A stretch of 64,000 nt of DNA from MGBC114844 sp910585855 (GTDB lineage Bacteria; Bacillota; Clostridia; Lachnospirales; Lachnospiraceae), in the NCBI GenBank assembly GCA_965646165.1, contig CBFFYP010000014.1, positions 1 through 64,000 of the forward strand, in the 5' to 3' direction. The stretch's first letter is position 1. Every line of letters starts with the position of its first letter. The notes beneath the pieces are model-generated. The model ran no database searches and was not told the origin of the DNA. It saw only the letters and a list, made by a program, of their open reading frames with translations. Below are positions 28,375 to 37,777 of this stretch, piece by piece. The translations under genes and the position numbers were made by a program.

Positions 28375-28737
28375 TTATTTTATTTTTTTATCCTCTTTTT
28401 TATCTTCACAATAATACTGATAGCCCCGATCATATTCCACCTGTTCCATTCCAAGATATAGATACTCACTAATCTTGGTATAAACTCCTCCCATTCCATC
28501 TTCCGCTCTCTTTCCGATTCGATGCCTCCTCATAGAAACACCCTTAAAAAGTTCCCCTAAAAGATCAAAAAGATACTCCATTCCATACTGTTTTGTCAGT
28601 CGGCAAACCTTCTCTAATTCCTCTAATGTACTGTCCTGTATCGTATCAAATCCACTTTGATAAAGTTCCTCTATAATCTGATCTATCTGTTCTAGCAATG
28701 CCCCCACTGCCTCTTCTTTTGAATCATACTCACTCAT
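28375..28737 (-). CDS. Hypothetical protein, 120 aa
   Basis: Acidic helical protein, MSEYDSKEEAVGALLEQIDQ at the N terminus and KKEDKKIK at the C terminus. ATG 28737 has AAAGGAG 8 nt upstream and overlaps the SWIM gene end by 8 nt; the frame is open to 28758 without a better start. It lies 17 nt before the DUF4132 gene. No family recognised; probably a small partner of the operon proteins. Confidence 0.75.
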   Translation of the reverse strand: MSEYDSKEEAVGALLEQIDQIIEELYQSGFDTIQDSTLEELEKVCRLTKQYGMEYLFDLLGELFKGVSMRRHRIGKRAEDGMGGVYTKISEYLYLGMEQVEYDRGYQYYCEDKKEDKKIK

Positions 28738-30445
28738 CCAAAATCTCCTTTCGATCAATCAATGCCACTGGATACATTCGGATTCTTCCGTCCCTTAAAT
28801 AGACTTTTCCTAAAAAATATGGAAGCTCATCTTCCCGAATCTGTTCCAAACAAAAAATCCCCCTTTCCTCCTTTTTCGAATAAACAACTTCCACCACAAC
28901 TTCCCGTCCTGCCTTATCAAAAAGCACCATAGAAAGACGCTGATCCGTTTCGGAAAACACTGCTTTTTCACAAAAAGCTGCCTGCAAAAGTACCAAATCC
29001 GATTTCTTTGAAAATTCCGTCTTTCCTTTTAGCCACTGCCCCTTTTCCTTTCCGATCCTTTCCAAAAACAATTTCTGAAAGTCCTGATAATGCCATCTTT
29101 CCAACTCCTTCCAAGTCAAATTTCGCTCCCCGATAATTGTTCCTTTTGTTTCCTGACTAGAAGAAAGCCGATTTCTTTCATCACACCTTACTTTCAAAAG
29201 AGAAATCCGCTTTTTCGAAAGTTCTTCCAAAGAAAGCATCATTCCCCAAGGAGCTTGTCCCTTCTCCTGTCGTTGAAATCGATTTCCCTTTTCATAAAAA
29301 ACCGGTCTGGCTACCGTATAAGTATACCACTCCTTTGTATGTTCCTCCAAAAAATAAATCGTTTCTCCCTCATATCCGGTCTGACTGAAAAAATGCTCCA
29401 TAGCAACTCCAATCAAATCCAAATTTCCAACTGATATATACTCCGCTTTAAATTCCCCGGCATATTCTGCCACCTCTGTATTACTTTTTGTCTGTAAAAG
29501 CAGTTCCACTCTCCGATAAAGCTTTGTCATCTGCACCATCAAATCATGAGGTCGAAAAGACGCCAGCCTTTTAAAATACCTCCCATAAGAATCAAAAAGC
29601 GCACGAAAATATCCCTCATACTTCGGCAAATTTGCATTATGACTAATAATCGCCAAACGCTCCAAATAATCCAATACATCCGGTGAAGTCCTAGAAAGAC
29701 CCGTCCCAAAAAGTTCATCTAAAAACTGCTTCATCTGCACTGCTGTCTCATGAATCTGATCCAATGAATACTCCATACTTTTTTCCGCTTCCTCTGTCAG
29801 TTTCTCTTTTGTAACAATATCTAAATCCAACTGACACCATAAAACAGCCTCTGCCTTATGAACGCAAAACTCCTTTTTATGACAGCTACAAGAAGAATAC
29901 GCCAACGGAAATATCAATTTTACTGTACTACTGTGCCATGGCAGCTTTACCGTAATCATAGAAGTATAATGAATCTCAGGACAAATCCCTCTTTTTACCT
30001 TAGAAACAAAATCCTGAAACTGCCGAACCCCCATACTCTTCTTTAAAGAATCCAAAGGATAATTACGAATTTCCTCCAAAAGCTGCTCTGTCCCTATCTT
30101 TTTAACACTTTCCGCTTCCTGACAAACTACATCTCCCTCCAATGCACTTATATCGATCGGTTTTTCTGTTTCCTGCTCTTTTACATATTCCCGCAAAACC
30201 AAAATCGCCAACACAATATGCCGACAGATACTTCTAGAAGGACAGGAACACTTACTCTCTCCAAGCGGATAACAAATCCTAACGGTTTCCATTCCCACCT
30301 TTACTTCAACCTCTTCACCAAACGTTACAATTTCTGCTGTATTCTCCTCTTTATCTTTATAAGCCCGTTTTACAATTCCCTTATTTGACAGCCCAATTAA
30401 ATAATCATCATCTAAATCAGCCATCCATTCTTTCCATTTCTCCAT
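28730..30445 (-). CDS. SWIM zinc-finger protein (YehQ-like)
   Basis: 571 aa with two SWIM-type fingers: C66-x-C68...C74-x-H76 (KCSCPSRSICRH) and C186-x-C188...C194-x-H196 (SCSCHKKEFCVH). SWIM domains bind zinc and mediate DNA or protein contacts. The rest is helical and unrecognised. In E. coli YehQ is the SWIM member of the equivalent cluster. ATG 30445 has AGAGAG upstream. A family A palindrome and a 45-bp tandem duplication separate it from the VWA gene, so expression may be partly uncoupled from it. Confidence 0.85.
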   Translation of the reverse strand: MEKWKEWMADLDDDYLIGLSNKGIVKRAYKDKEENTAEIVTFGEEVEVKVGMETVRICYPLGESKCSCPSRSICRHIVLAILVLREYVKEQETEKPIDISALEGDVVCQEAESVKKIGTEQLLEEIRNYPLDSLKKSMGVRQFQDFVSKVKRGICPEIHYTSMITVKLPWHSSTVKLIFPLAYSSCSCHKKEFCVHKAEAVLWCQLDLDIVTKEKLTEEAEKSMEYSLDQIHETAVQMKQFLDELFGTGLSRTSPDVLDYLERLAIISHNANLPKYEGYFRALFDSYGRYFKRLASFRPHDLMVQMTKLYRRVELLLQTKSNTEVAEYAGEFKAEYISVGNLDLIGVAMEHFFSQTGYEGETIYFLEEHTKEWYTYTVARPVFYEKGNRFQRQEKGQAPWGMMLSLEELSKKRISLLKVRCDERNRLSSSQETKGTIIGERNLTWKELERWHYQDFQKLFLERIGKEKGQWLKGKTEFSKKSDLVLLQAAFCEKAVFSETDQRLSMVLFDKAGREVVVEVVYSKKEERGIFCLEQIREDELPYFLGKVYLRDGRIRMYPVALIDRKEILDE

Positions 30446-30493
30446 ACTGTTCTCTCTTTTTATAATTTTTAGATAATTTTTAAGTTGGATAGA

Positions 30494-30654
30494 GGACGTC
30501 GAAAGCGGAAAGAAGTGCTATTCCGGGCTCGCTTGCGCTTAGCATTTCCTATTTTCATAGCGGACACATAAGGTGCTAAAATACAGCAATACAGCACCTA
30601 AGTGCCCACGGGAAATAATAACCCTGCATAGCACTCCCTTCCGTTTTCGGCTGT
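30494..30654 (-). repeat. Family A element inside the MoxR operon
   Basis: Reverse copy. Arms GTCGAAAGCGGAAAGAAGTG and CACTCCCTTCCGTTTTCGGC match with a few transitions. The internal hairpin is AGGTGCT/AGCACCT, where other copies have AGGCACT/AGTGCCT, so both strands changed together. The left end is GGACGTC. Confidence 0.8.
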
Positions 30655-30665
30655 ATACTCCAAAC

Positions 30666-30751
30666 CGAAAAAGTAATAAAATATTCACTGCAATATCAAA
30701 TGCCAACACCAAAAAAGTAATAAAATATTCACTATAGTGTCAAATGTCAAC
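30666..30751. repeat. 45-bp tandem duplication
   Basis: Two adjacent copies of a unit containing AAAAAGTAATAAAATATTCA followed by CAAATG(C/T)CAAC, differing at a few bases. They lie between the VWA stop and the A element. Confidence 0.8.
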
Positions 30752-30765
30752 GAGGAATAATGCTC

Positions 30766-31890
30766 TTATGCAATCATTTTTCCTATCCATTCTGCCAGTT
30801 CCTCTGGTGTCATAGCTCCTACAAATGCTCCCATATCAGCTAATACTGCTGCTGCATTTCGATCATAATTCGGATTCGCTTCCATATCAAGCGCCGTTAA
30901 AACAATTAATTTTGATCCACTTTCAATGATTCCTTTACTGATTCGATACATATTTTGATAGCCATATCCCTCATAGAGATCCGAAACCAAAACCAACATT
31001 GTCCGATACGGCATATCGATCAGTCCCTCACAATATGCCAATGCTCCCCCTATATTTGTCCCTCCTCCAAGCTGAACGCTCATCAGCGTTTCCACCGGAT
31101 CTGTTACATATCCGCTTAAATCCACTACATTTGTATCAAATATTATCAACTTGGTATCCAACATTGGCATTTTTGCAAAAATTCCTGCCATAACTGCACT
31201 GTAAATAACCGAATCCAGCATCGAACCGCTTTCATCCACACAAACAATGACTCTCCACTGATTATAACGCTTCTGCCGTGCATGAAAATAAACCTGTTTT
31301 AGAACCAACCGGCGATTTTCGGTATCATAATTTTTTAAATTCATCCGAATAGTACGTTTAATATCCAAATTCCGCACGGACTTTACCGGACTGCTGGCAC
31401 TTCGATTTATCTTTCCCCAAAAAGACTGCCGCATTTCCTGTTCCAATTTCTTAGTCAGCTCCTCCGCTACCTTCCGCACAATCTCCCGTGCCATTGTCAG
31501 AACTTCCCCTTTCATCATATGCTTCAACTCTAAAATCGTCTTCAACAACTCCTGATTTGGTTCTAATTTCTCAAGCACATCTGAATCCGTCAATAATTCC
31601 GTCATTCCATATTTCTCCAACGCATGACGTTCCATCACTTCCACAGTCTGCTTTGGAAACAATTTCTTAATCTTATGAATCCACCCCGGAACAGTAATCT
31701 TCGAATCCTCTCTCCCCCCAGATCGCTCCCGAATCTCCTGCTCCTCTCCATACTCCCTTGCATAAAGATAATCCAAAACCTCTTCCATCCCCATATAATC
31801 CACTTCCCCAGAAGAAAAAGAAATCTGATCCGAAGCATACTTTCCTAAAACCAACCGCCACCTGTTCAAAATCTCCTGCTCATCTATCAT
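30766..31890 (-). CDS. VWA-domain protein (YehP-like)
   Basis: 374 aa. The C-terminal VWA domain (about 213-374) has an intact MIDAS: DESGS (219-223), GGGTN and LVSD. The N-terminal 200 residues are helical. MoxR ATPases typically act as chaperones that insert metal or remodel a VWA partner; the MoxR gene is in the same operon. ATG 31890 has GAGG upstream. Family A elements lie on both sides. Confidence 0.9.
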   Translation of the reverse strand: MIDEQEILNRWRLVLGKYASDQISFSSGEVDYMGMEEVLDYLYAREYGEEQEIRERSGGREDSKITVPGWIHKIKKLFPKQTVEVMERHALEKYGMTELLTDSDVLEKLEPNQELLKTILELKHMMKGEVLTMAREIVRKVAEELTKKLEQEMRQSFWGKINRSASSPVKSVRNLDIKRTIRMNLKNYDTENRRLVLKQVYFHARQKRYNQWRVIVCVDESGSMLDSVIYSAVMAGIFAKMPMLDTKLIIFDTNVVDLSGYVTDPVETLMSVQLGGGTNIGGALAYCEGLIDMPYRTMLVLVSDLYEGYGYQNMYRISKGIIESGSKLIVLTALDMEANPNYDRNAAAVLADMGAFVGAMTPEELAEWIGKMIA

Positions 31891-31966
31891 ACCTCAACCT
31901 CTTCTATCTCACTTTCTATTCCGCTATCTAAAAAAATACCTCTCAACCATTTCTTATCCAACCTCC

Positions 31967-32125
31967 CTGAAAGCAGCAGCAGGAAGCGAATAAGAGGTCT
32001 ATGCAGGGTCATTATTTCCCGTCGGCACTTAGGCACTGTATTTTAGTGCCTTATGTGTCCGCTACGAGGAAATACTAAGCGAAAGCGGGCCCGGAATAGA
32101 CCTCTTATTCGATTCCTGCGACCTC
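31967..32125 (+). repeat. Family A element overlapping a gene end
   Basis: Arms GCAGGAAGCGAATAAGAGGT and ACCTCTTATTCGATTCCTGC differ at one position. The right arm contains the last codons and TAA stop of the DUF5682 gene (AGIE-stop). The internal hairpin is AGGCACT/AGTGCCT. Confidence 0.85.
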
Positions 32126-34519
32126 TTCAGAACACCTGTTTTTTACATAGCAATCCACTTCTTTTCCGTAGCCATACCACTCCGGCAGCACCTGCTCCAT
32201 CTCCAAAATCTCTTTCCCTTTCTTCCCGTGAAGCCCCGCTGCCATCTCTGCAATCCGATCAATCTCCCGAGGAATAAAATAAGCAAATGCCATTCGAAGT
32301 TCCGGTAAAAGTTCCATAAATTCCGCCTCTTCTACCTGTCCAAAAAATCCATCCAAAATCTCTAAAAACTTTCCTCCTATAAACACCAAATCCCGTGCCG
32401 TACAAAACAATCCACGAAAAAACAATGCCGTTTTCATCATCTGTTCCCGTGTTCCGGTCAAATATCCCCGGCATACCAATTCCACCTCTCTTAGTTCTTT
32501 TTGACCGCTGCCATATAAAATCCCGTAAATACACTCATTTAATCCCGCCTGAATCTGCGTATCCTGTATCATTTTTTCCAAAGCCTGAATATAACCATCC
32601 CGCTCTGCTAAAAATTCCTCCCCATCTTCTCCGTTTCTTCCAGTAATTTGATAAAGCAGTTTTAAAACATCCATACATGCTCCCAAATCCTCTTCTTTTA
32701 TCTGTGTCATAGAAGGCAGCAATGTAATTAATTTTTGTACACTGATATGAATCAAAGAATCAAATTTTAATTCCGTTTCATAAAGACTTCCCAATTCCTT
32801 CATCATCAGAAAAGATTTCAGTGCCTCTGCAATCGAATAAAAATCTGTATCGTTCAGTAAAAATTCATAGACCCGATCATAGACAAAAGGAAGCTGTTCT
32901 TTTAGTCCCATTTCAAATACCTGTGTAAGAAGCACAGCACTTTTTCCTGCCCCCATTTCCCCTTTTAAATTTTCTTTTACCAGACTAATGGCAGCTTCTT
33001 CTACCGTAGCACCATGCACGGAAACATCGATTAAAGCTGCATGAACCTGTATATTCCACTTATATTTCCAAACTTCCCGCATTAAATTTTTATCTTTTTT
33101 TAACTGCAGATTAGGACCTTTTACTTTCTTTACAAAAGCTGTTCCTAAAAATACCATTTGATAAAAAAACATACTGATTTGCCGATGCCTTGTACTTGAA
33201 AAGATAGAAAGCGTCGTTTCTGTTTCAACTGTAGAACGTGTTTTTAATAAAAATTTTTTGCACTGTGCTTCAAAATCCTGAACAATCGGCGGTACATCAG
33301 CATCCTCACATAGACTTCCCATTCGACTTCCTGTCATCTGTTTTCGCAAAATCCGTATCGGTGTATCCGTAGCAATATTATACTCTCCCTTTACATAAGA
33401 AGATAATACTGCATCCAAAAGTTCATACGCTCCCGGTTCTCTCTTTCCTCTTAATTCTGCAAGTCCCTCCGCCATCTGACAGGCACAGATTTCATCATAA
33501 GTCGATAATAATCCTTCTTTCTTTCTGATTTCTTTTCCAGAGGAAACAATCAAATCCAGCACGGCTCTGCGATATGGCAGCGGTTCTTTTATTCCTTCCC
33601 ATATCTTTTGATAAAATTCGGGAAATGGCATCCCGCTTGCATAACCGTTTAATGCATCCGCTGCCTCCATAGAATATGGCATCAGATAAACACCCTGATC
33701 CTTTTTCGGAACTCGCTTTATACTCTTTTTTTCTGCTGCTTTTTCGGTTTCTGTTTTACTTTCTTCTAATAATTCTTGCAAAGCAGGGGTATGAAACCCT
33801 CCTGTTACTACCAATACCCGAAACAATGAATCTGGCTTTAAAGTCTTTATTTGATCTAAAATTGCTTGTGCCATATAGGCTTCTCTTGCCAGACAGCCTT
33901 CCTCTTCTAGTTCTTCTTTTGATGTATTTTCCCGTGCAAATCTGCAGTAAGTCAAAAGATTGGAAAACCACATATCGCTTTCCTTCAAAAGCCCGTTTAA
34001 TTCAAAATACTTTTCCCAAAATTCTTCAAAACTACGAAGCCCTGTTTTTTCGCAAAGCTGCCGGATATATTCATTTCTTGAAAGTAAATAATCATCATTA
34101 TAATTACTTTTTTCTTCTTTTTTTAAAAGCCCTTTTCCCTCTTTGGAAGCCGCTAAAATATCCCCATAAGGCAAGTCAATAAATGACAGCCGACTTCCTT
34201 GTCTTTGTCCTTCTCTTAATGCTGCAAGCTCAGGCGAATAATCCAAAAAAGGATAATAACATTTATAATGTCCCTTTTCTTTAGAAATCTGACCCGTTGT
34301 ATCATGATAGGAATAATAAACTGCAAAAGGAGCTTTTGTATTACTATGTATCATAACCGGAATCAGGCTATTTGCACTGTCTGGTCCTTCTATAAAAACC
34401 ATAGACGGTTTCCAGCTTTCCATTACTTTTTTTACATGAAAAGCACATGCCGGACTGTGGTGTCGGATAGGAAGCAGCCTTATTTCAGCCATTTCCTTGC
34501 TTCGTAATATTTTTTCCAT
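32105..34519 (-). CDS. DUF5682-family protein (YehM-like)
   Basis: 804 aa. The N terminus has RLLPIRHHSPACAFHVKKVM and MVFIEGPDSANSLIP, the signature of DUF5682, which is distantly reminiscent of TraB/erythromycin-esterase-like folds; the His-His-Ser and Glu-Gly-Pro motifs are the likely active-site region. The rest is largely helical. It is always seen with MoxR and VWA partners in this cluster type. ATG 34519 has GAGGGTGG upstream and overlaps the MoxR gene by 40 nt. Its last codons are part of a family A arm. Confidence 0.85.
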   Translation of the reverse strand: MEKILRSKEMAEIRLLPIRHHSPACAFHVKKVMESWKPSMVFIEGPDSANSLIPVMIHSNTKAPFAVYYSYHDTTGQISKEKGHYKCYYPFLDYSPELAALREGQRQGSRLSFIDLPYGDILAASKEGKGLLKKEEKSNYNDDYLLSRNEYIRQLCEKTGLRSFEEFWEKYFELNGLLKESDMWFSNLLTYCRFARENTSKEELEEEGCLAREAYMAQAILDQIKTLKPDSLFRVLVVTGGFHTPALQELLEESKTETEKAAEKKSIKRVPKKDQGVYLMPYSMEAADALNGYASGMPFPEFYQKIWEGIKEPLPYRRAVLDLIVSSGKEIRKKEGLLSTYDEICACQMAEGLAELRGKREPGAYELLDAVLSSYVKGEYNIATDTPIRILRKQMTGSRMGSLCEDADVPPIVQDFEAQCKKFLLKTRSTVETETTLSIFSSTRHRQISMFFYQMVFLGTAFVKKVKGPNLQLKKDKNLMREVWKYKWNIQVHAALIDVSVHGATVEEAAISLVKENLKGEMGAGKSAVLLTQVFEMGLKEQLPFVYDRVYEFLLNDTDFYSIAEALKSFLMMKELGSLYETELKFDSLIHISVQKLITLLPSMTQIKEEDLGACMDVLKLLYQITGRNGEDGEEFLAERDGYIQALEKMIQDTQIQAGLNECIYGILYGSGQKELREVELVCRGYLTGTREQMMKTALFFRGLFCTARDLVFIGGKFLEILDGFFGQVEEAEFMELLPELRMAFAYFIPREIDRIAEMAAGLHGKKGKEILEMEQVLPEWYGYGKEVDCYVKNRCSEEVAGIE

Positions 34520-35595
34520 AATCCACCCTCTTTGCTGCTTTTATCTCGAATTACCGTATTAAAATATCCCTTCACTTTTTCTAAATCGTCCTTATTTTCC
34601 TTTACCACAGCTCCTAAAAGGCTCTGTACCAGACAATCTATAGAAATCTTTTCTTCTCCATAATAATATCCAGTCAGCATCGCCTGATAATAAACCGAAA
34701 CCGCCTCCGCCGTACTCATCACCGCAGAAGGCCGATCAATTCGATGCCCATTCGAAGAAATTCCCTCCCTCAGTTCATGATAGGTAGATGCCAAAAGTTC
34801 TGCTACTTCTTCTTCTGCCTCCATTGCAATATGACTTTCTGCTGCCAACTGACTCACTTCATTTAAGATAATCTGTTTTTCCATTGCTACATCCCGAACG
34901 GGCATTACCGTTTCAAAATTAAAGCGCCGCTTTAGGGCACTGCTCATTTCATTGACCCCTTTATCTCTGGTATTTGCCGTTCCTATTACATTAAACCCAG
35001 GCTTTGCAAATAAAAATCCTTCATCTCCAAGCTCTGGTACATTTAATACCTTATCGCTTAATACACTAATCAAACTGTCCTGTATCTCAGCAGGTGTTCT
35101 GGTAATTTCTTCAAATCGGGTTAAAATCCCTTTCTCCATTCCTACATATAACGGTGCAGGCACAAGTGCTTCCCGGCTTGGACCATGCGCTAAGAGAAGG
35201 GCATAATTCCAAGAGTATTTAATCATATCCTCTGTTGTTCCTGCCGTTCCCTGAATGGTATTGGTACTAACTCCGCTGATTGCTGCAGAAAGCAGTTCGG
35301 AAAGCATCGTTTTAGCTGTCCCGGGTTCTCCCACTAACATCAGTCCACGGTTTCCTGCCAGAGTAATAATACAGCGTTCAATCAAAGCATCGTTTCCAAA
35401 GTATTTCTTTTTAATAGTATATTCTTTGTTTTGATAGAGAATTGGTTTGGCACTGCCTAAAATAAATGTACGCACTGCTTTCGGCGACATTTTCCAGTTC
35501 TCTGGTACTCGTCCGGTATCGGTTGCTTTTAATACCTGCAGTTCCTCCCTGTAGCGAACTTCCACAGGAGGTTTTACTAAATTTTCTTGTTCCAT
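34480..35595 (-). CDS. MoxR-type AAA+ ATPase (YehL-like)
   Basis: 371 aa. Walker A GEPGTAKT (89-96), Walker B region ILTRFEEITRTP (157-168; the usual DEINR is FEEITR), sensor GTANTRDKGVNEMSSALKRR with the arginine finger. First gene of the operon with DUF5682, VWA, SWIM and DUF4132 genes. MoxR proteins work with VWA partners in maturation or stress functions. ATG 35595 has CGGAGAA upstream. Confidence 0.9.
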   Translation of the reverse strand: MEQENLVKPPVEVRYREELQVLKATDTGRVPENWKMSPKAVRTFILGSAKPILYQNKEYTIKKKYFGNDALIERCIITLAGNRGLMLVGEPGTAKTMLSELLSAAISGVSTNTIQGTAGTTEDMIKYSWNYALLLAHGPSREALVPAPLYVGMEKGILTRFEEITRTPAEIQDSLISVLSDKVLNVPELGDEGFLFAKPGFNVIGTANTRDKGVNEMSSALKRRFNFETVMPVRDVAMEKQIILNEVSQLAAESHIAMEAEEEVAELLASTYHELREGISSNGHRIDRPSAVMSTAEAVSVYYQAMLTGYYYGEEKISIDCLVQSLLGAVVKENKDDLEKVKGYFNTVIRDKSSKEGGLWKKYYEARKWLK

Positions 35596-35744
35596 AAATT
35601 TCTCCGTTCTTATTTTTCTTTTTTTGTACTTTGTATATTTTTCCAGATTTGCTTATTTACTATCCTATTTTATATATAAGTATACGTTTTTATTGGAAAT
35701 TTGTAAATAAAACTTTTAAAGAAATATTTGAGTGCTGATGACAG

Positions 35745-35842
35745 GGAAACGCCAAAATTCCAAGGAAGGTCTATTCCGGGCTCGCTTTCGCTTAGCATTT
35801 CCTATGTATCTGCTGCTATCCGACCAACAGCGAGAAACGATC
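35745..35842 (-). repeat. Fused fragments of A and B elements
   Basis: 35745-35805 is the left part of a reverse A copy (CGCCAAAATTCCAAGGAAGG to CTTAGCATTTCCTATG). It runs directly into GCTATCCGACCAACAGCGAG (from about 35814), which matches the spacer/arm boundary of paired B elements. It is a hybrid remnant in the gene-free stretch 35596-36098. Confidence 0.7.
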
Positions 35843-35920
35843 AAACTACCCTGATGGATTATTTACAAATTCCGGTATCAGATAAATAATCAGATATAGC
35901 AGCAAATATCCTTCTACATC

Positions 35921-35968
35921 AAAAAAATACACCGTCCTAACATTCGCAAAATACAATGGGCGGTGTAT
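35921..35968 (-). terminator. Rho-independent terminator
   Basis: ATACACCG.CC and GG.CGGTGTAT form a stem at 35927-35968, followed on the minus strand by seven T residues. It lies 130 bp past the stop of the 36099-36881 gene. Confidence 0.65.
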
Positions 35969-36098
35969 CATTCTAAAGTCACAAATACTTTTATTTAAGT
36001 ATTGTTTATGGTTTCCTCTTTGTCTATCTATTTCATACCATTAATATAAAATCACTCTGTTTTTTACTTAATATTTTTCCTTTTATTATTCGTTTTAT

Positions 36099-36881
36099 CT
36101 AAAAATTATCCCAAAACCGTGGAGTCAGTGTTTCGTCAAATGTCGTAACTGCACTGCAAAACATGTCATATCCCAATCCATCTGAAAACTCCACCGTAAT
36201 ATCACTTCCTTCAAAAACAAGACAACGTGGTTCGATTGTATCCAATAGTCCTTCAAAGTTAAACATCGGAAATAACTTTCTTACCTCCGCTTCGACATCC
36301 GTTTTTTCTATACTTCCATCATTTGGTGTTTCATCATATTCTTTCGACATCTGATAAATTTTATTAACTACTTCATCATTAAAAAATATTTCCTGCCATT
36401 CTTCTTCCGTATATTGATTTTGCATTTCCGGCAAAATTGCTCCCTTTCTCTCCCAAACTAATGGTGTAGCGTCTACAAAATCTAAAAAAAGACATGACCA
36501 AAAATAATTATTAATTAATTTTATATTGGCTCGGATTCGTTCTTCCTGCTTATTATAATATTCTTCTAATACCTTTGCTATACTATCTTTATCTTTTGGT
36601 GCAGACTGAAGCAGCGGCATAAGAGCCCCCAAACGAGAACTATCCCCTTCTTTTAAATCTTCTAAAATATCTTCCAAATCCATATCTATATACATCTCAA
36701 TCTCTTCATTATCATTCCCCTCATAGTGATAATCCTTTTTCTCAAAAGTTCCTATCATTCCAAAATAATAAGTTCCTTTCACTAAAAATTCTCCGTCCTG
36801 ACAAATCACATTAATCAAACCATATACCTCCTTATCTTTTACTGATTCTAAAAAATTCCTGCTTTTTATCTGCTGATACAT
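36099..36881 (-). CDS. Hypothetical protein
   Basis: 260 aa from ATG 36881 (GTG 36902 is an alternative). Acidic soluble protein with VYGLINVICQDGEFLVKGTY near the N terminus and FWSCLFLDFVDATPLVWERK in the middle; no domain recognised. It overlaps the end of the GNAT gene, so the two are translated from one message. Role unknown. Confidence 0.7.
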   Translation of the reverse strand: MYQQIKSRNFLESVKDKEVYGLINVICQDGEFLVKGTYYFGMIGTFEKKDYHYEGNDNEEIEMYIDMDLEDILEDLKEGDSSRLGALMPLLQSAPKDKDSIAKVLEEYYNKQEERIRANIKLINNYFWSCLFLDFVDATPLVWERKGAILPEMQNQYTEEEWQEIFFNDEVVNKIYQMSKEYDETPNDGSIEKTDVEAEVRKLFPMFNFEGLLDTIEPRCLVFEGSDITVEFSDGLGYDMFCSAVTTFDETLTPRFWDNF

Positions 36882-37471
36882 TCTATCTTTTCTGCAATAC
36901 ACTCTCCAAACGTATCTGTATAAATTTTTAAATATTCTTCAAAAGAAATTTTTCTTCCATCTGAAAGCACTTCCATAGAAACTCCAAACAACTTAACCAA
37001 AAGCCCTGTATTCCTCATTTTATTTTGATAATAAAACCGTTTTCTCTTTTCCCGTATCTGCTGCTCTTCTTTTGACAAACCTGTTTCTCTTTCACTGGTT
37101 GATTCAATCTCTAAAATCAAACAAGCATTAACATACTTTTCTTTCAATAATTCCAATACGGCTGAACCAATTCCTTTCCCTCTCTTTTTGGGATCAATCA
37201 CAAAATAATCCAGCAAAACCATCTCCTGAGCCAAAATCACAATCGCCAATCCGCAAAACTCTAATACATCCCTATTATTCTCCTTTTGATTTATTTCTGC
37301 AGCACAATTTACTTCCTGAACAATCGCCCATATCTGCATCTTTCTTTCCCGCTGTTTTTGCTCCATTATCGGATATGGTTTTCGTTCCTCTTTTGGAAAA
37401 GCCTCAAGATAAAGTGCTTTTACTTGCCCTAAAAATTCTAAATTACTGTCATTTACTTGTATTAATTTCAT
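36866..37471 (-). CDS. GNAT-family N-acetyltransferase
   Basis: 201 aa. Motif A is clear: LLDYFVIDPKKRGKGIGSAV, with the acetyl-CoA pyrophosphate-binding R-G-x-G-x-G/S (residues 97-103). It should transfer an acetyl group from acetyl-CoA to an unknown amine. The GGGAG ribosome binding site is 6 nt before ATG 37471. A decayed IS607 element lies just upstream. Confidence 0.85.
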   Translation of the reverse strand: MKLIQVNDSNLEFLGQVKALYLEAFPKEERKPYPIMEQKQRERKMQIWAIVQEVNCAAEINQKENNRDVLEFCGLAIVILAQEMVLLDYFVIDPKKRGKGIGSAVLELLKEKYVNACLILEIESTSERETGLSKEEQQIREKRKRFYYQNKMRNTGLLVKLFGVSMEVLSDGRKISFEEYLKIYTDTFGECIAEKIECISR

Positions 37472-37491
37472 TTTGACTCCCTTTTTAATTA

Positions 37492-37777
37492 TTATCTTAA
37501 TTTTACATTCTGATTTGTCAGGATCAGGATATTCCTGCCGTTTTTCTTTTTATACTTTGGAAGTTTTGGCTTCCCTGTATATTTGTCCTTATTCTTTGCC
37601 CAGTCTTTTATGAACTGAAAAAAGGACTGCCTTATTGCTATTTATAAACGCCTGGCGCAGTATATAATTTGCATGGTTGTACAAATTTTTGGAAAGGAAA
37701 CAGAAATAGTCCAGCATGGCGTAACAGGTATCAGACGGCTTTATAATATGTTTTTCAACCCTCTGTACTATCATCAC
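37492..37777 (-). pseudogene. tnpB: tnpB remnant of IS607-type element
   Basis: N-terminal TnpB piece MIVQRVEKHIIKPSD to YNHANYILRQAFI, then, in another frame, a fragment KYTGKPKLPKYKKKNGRNIL ending NQNVKLR. The centre and the whole RuvC part are missing. It overlaps the tnpA stop, as in IS607 elements. Confidence 0.8.
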
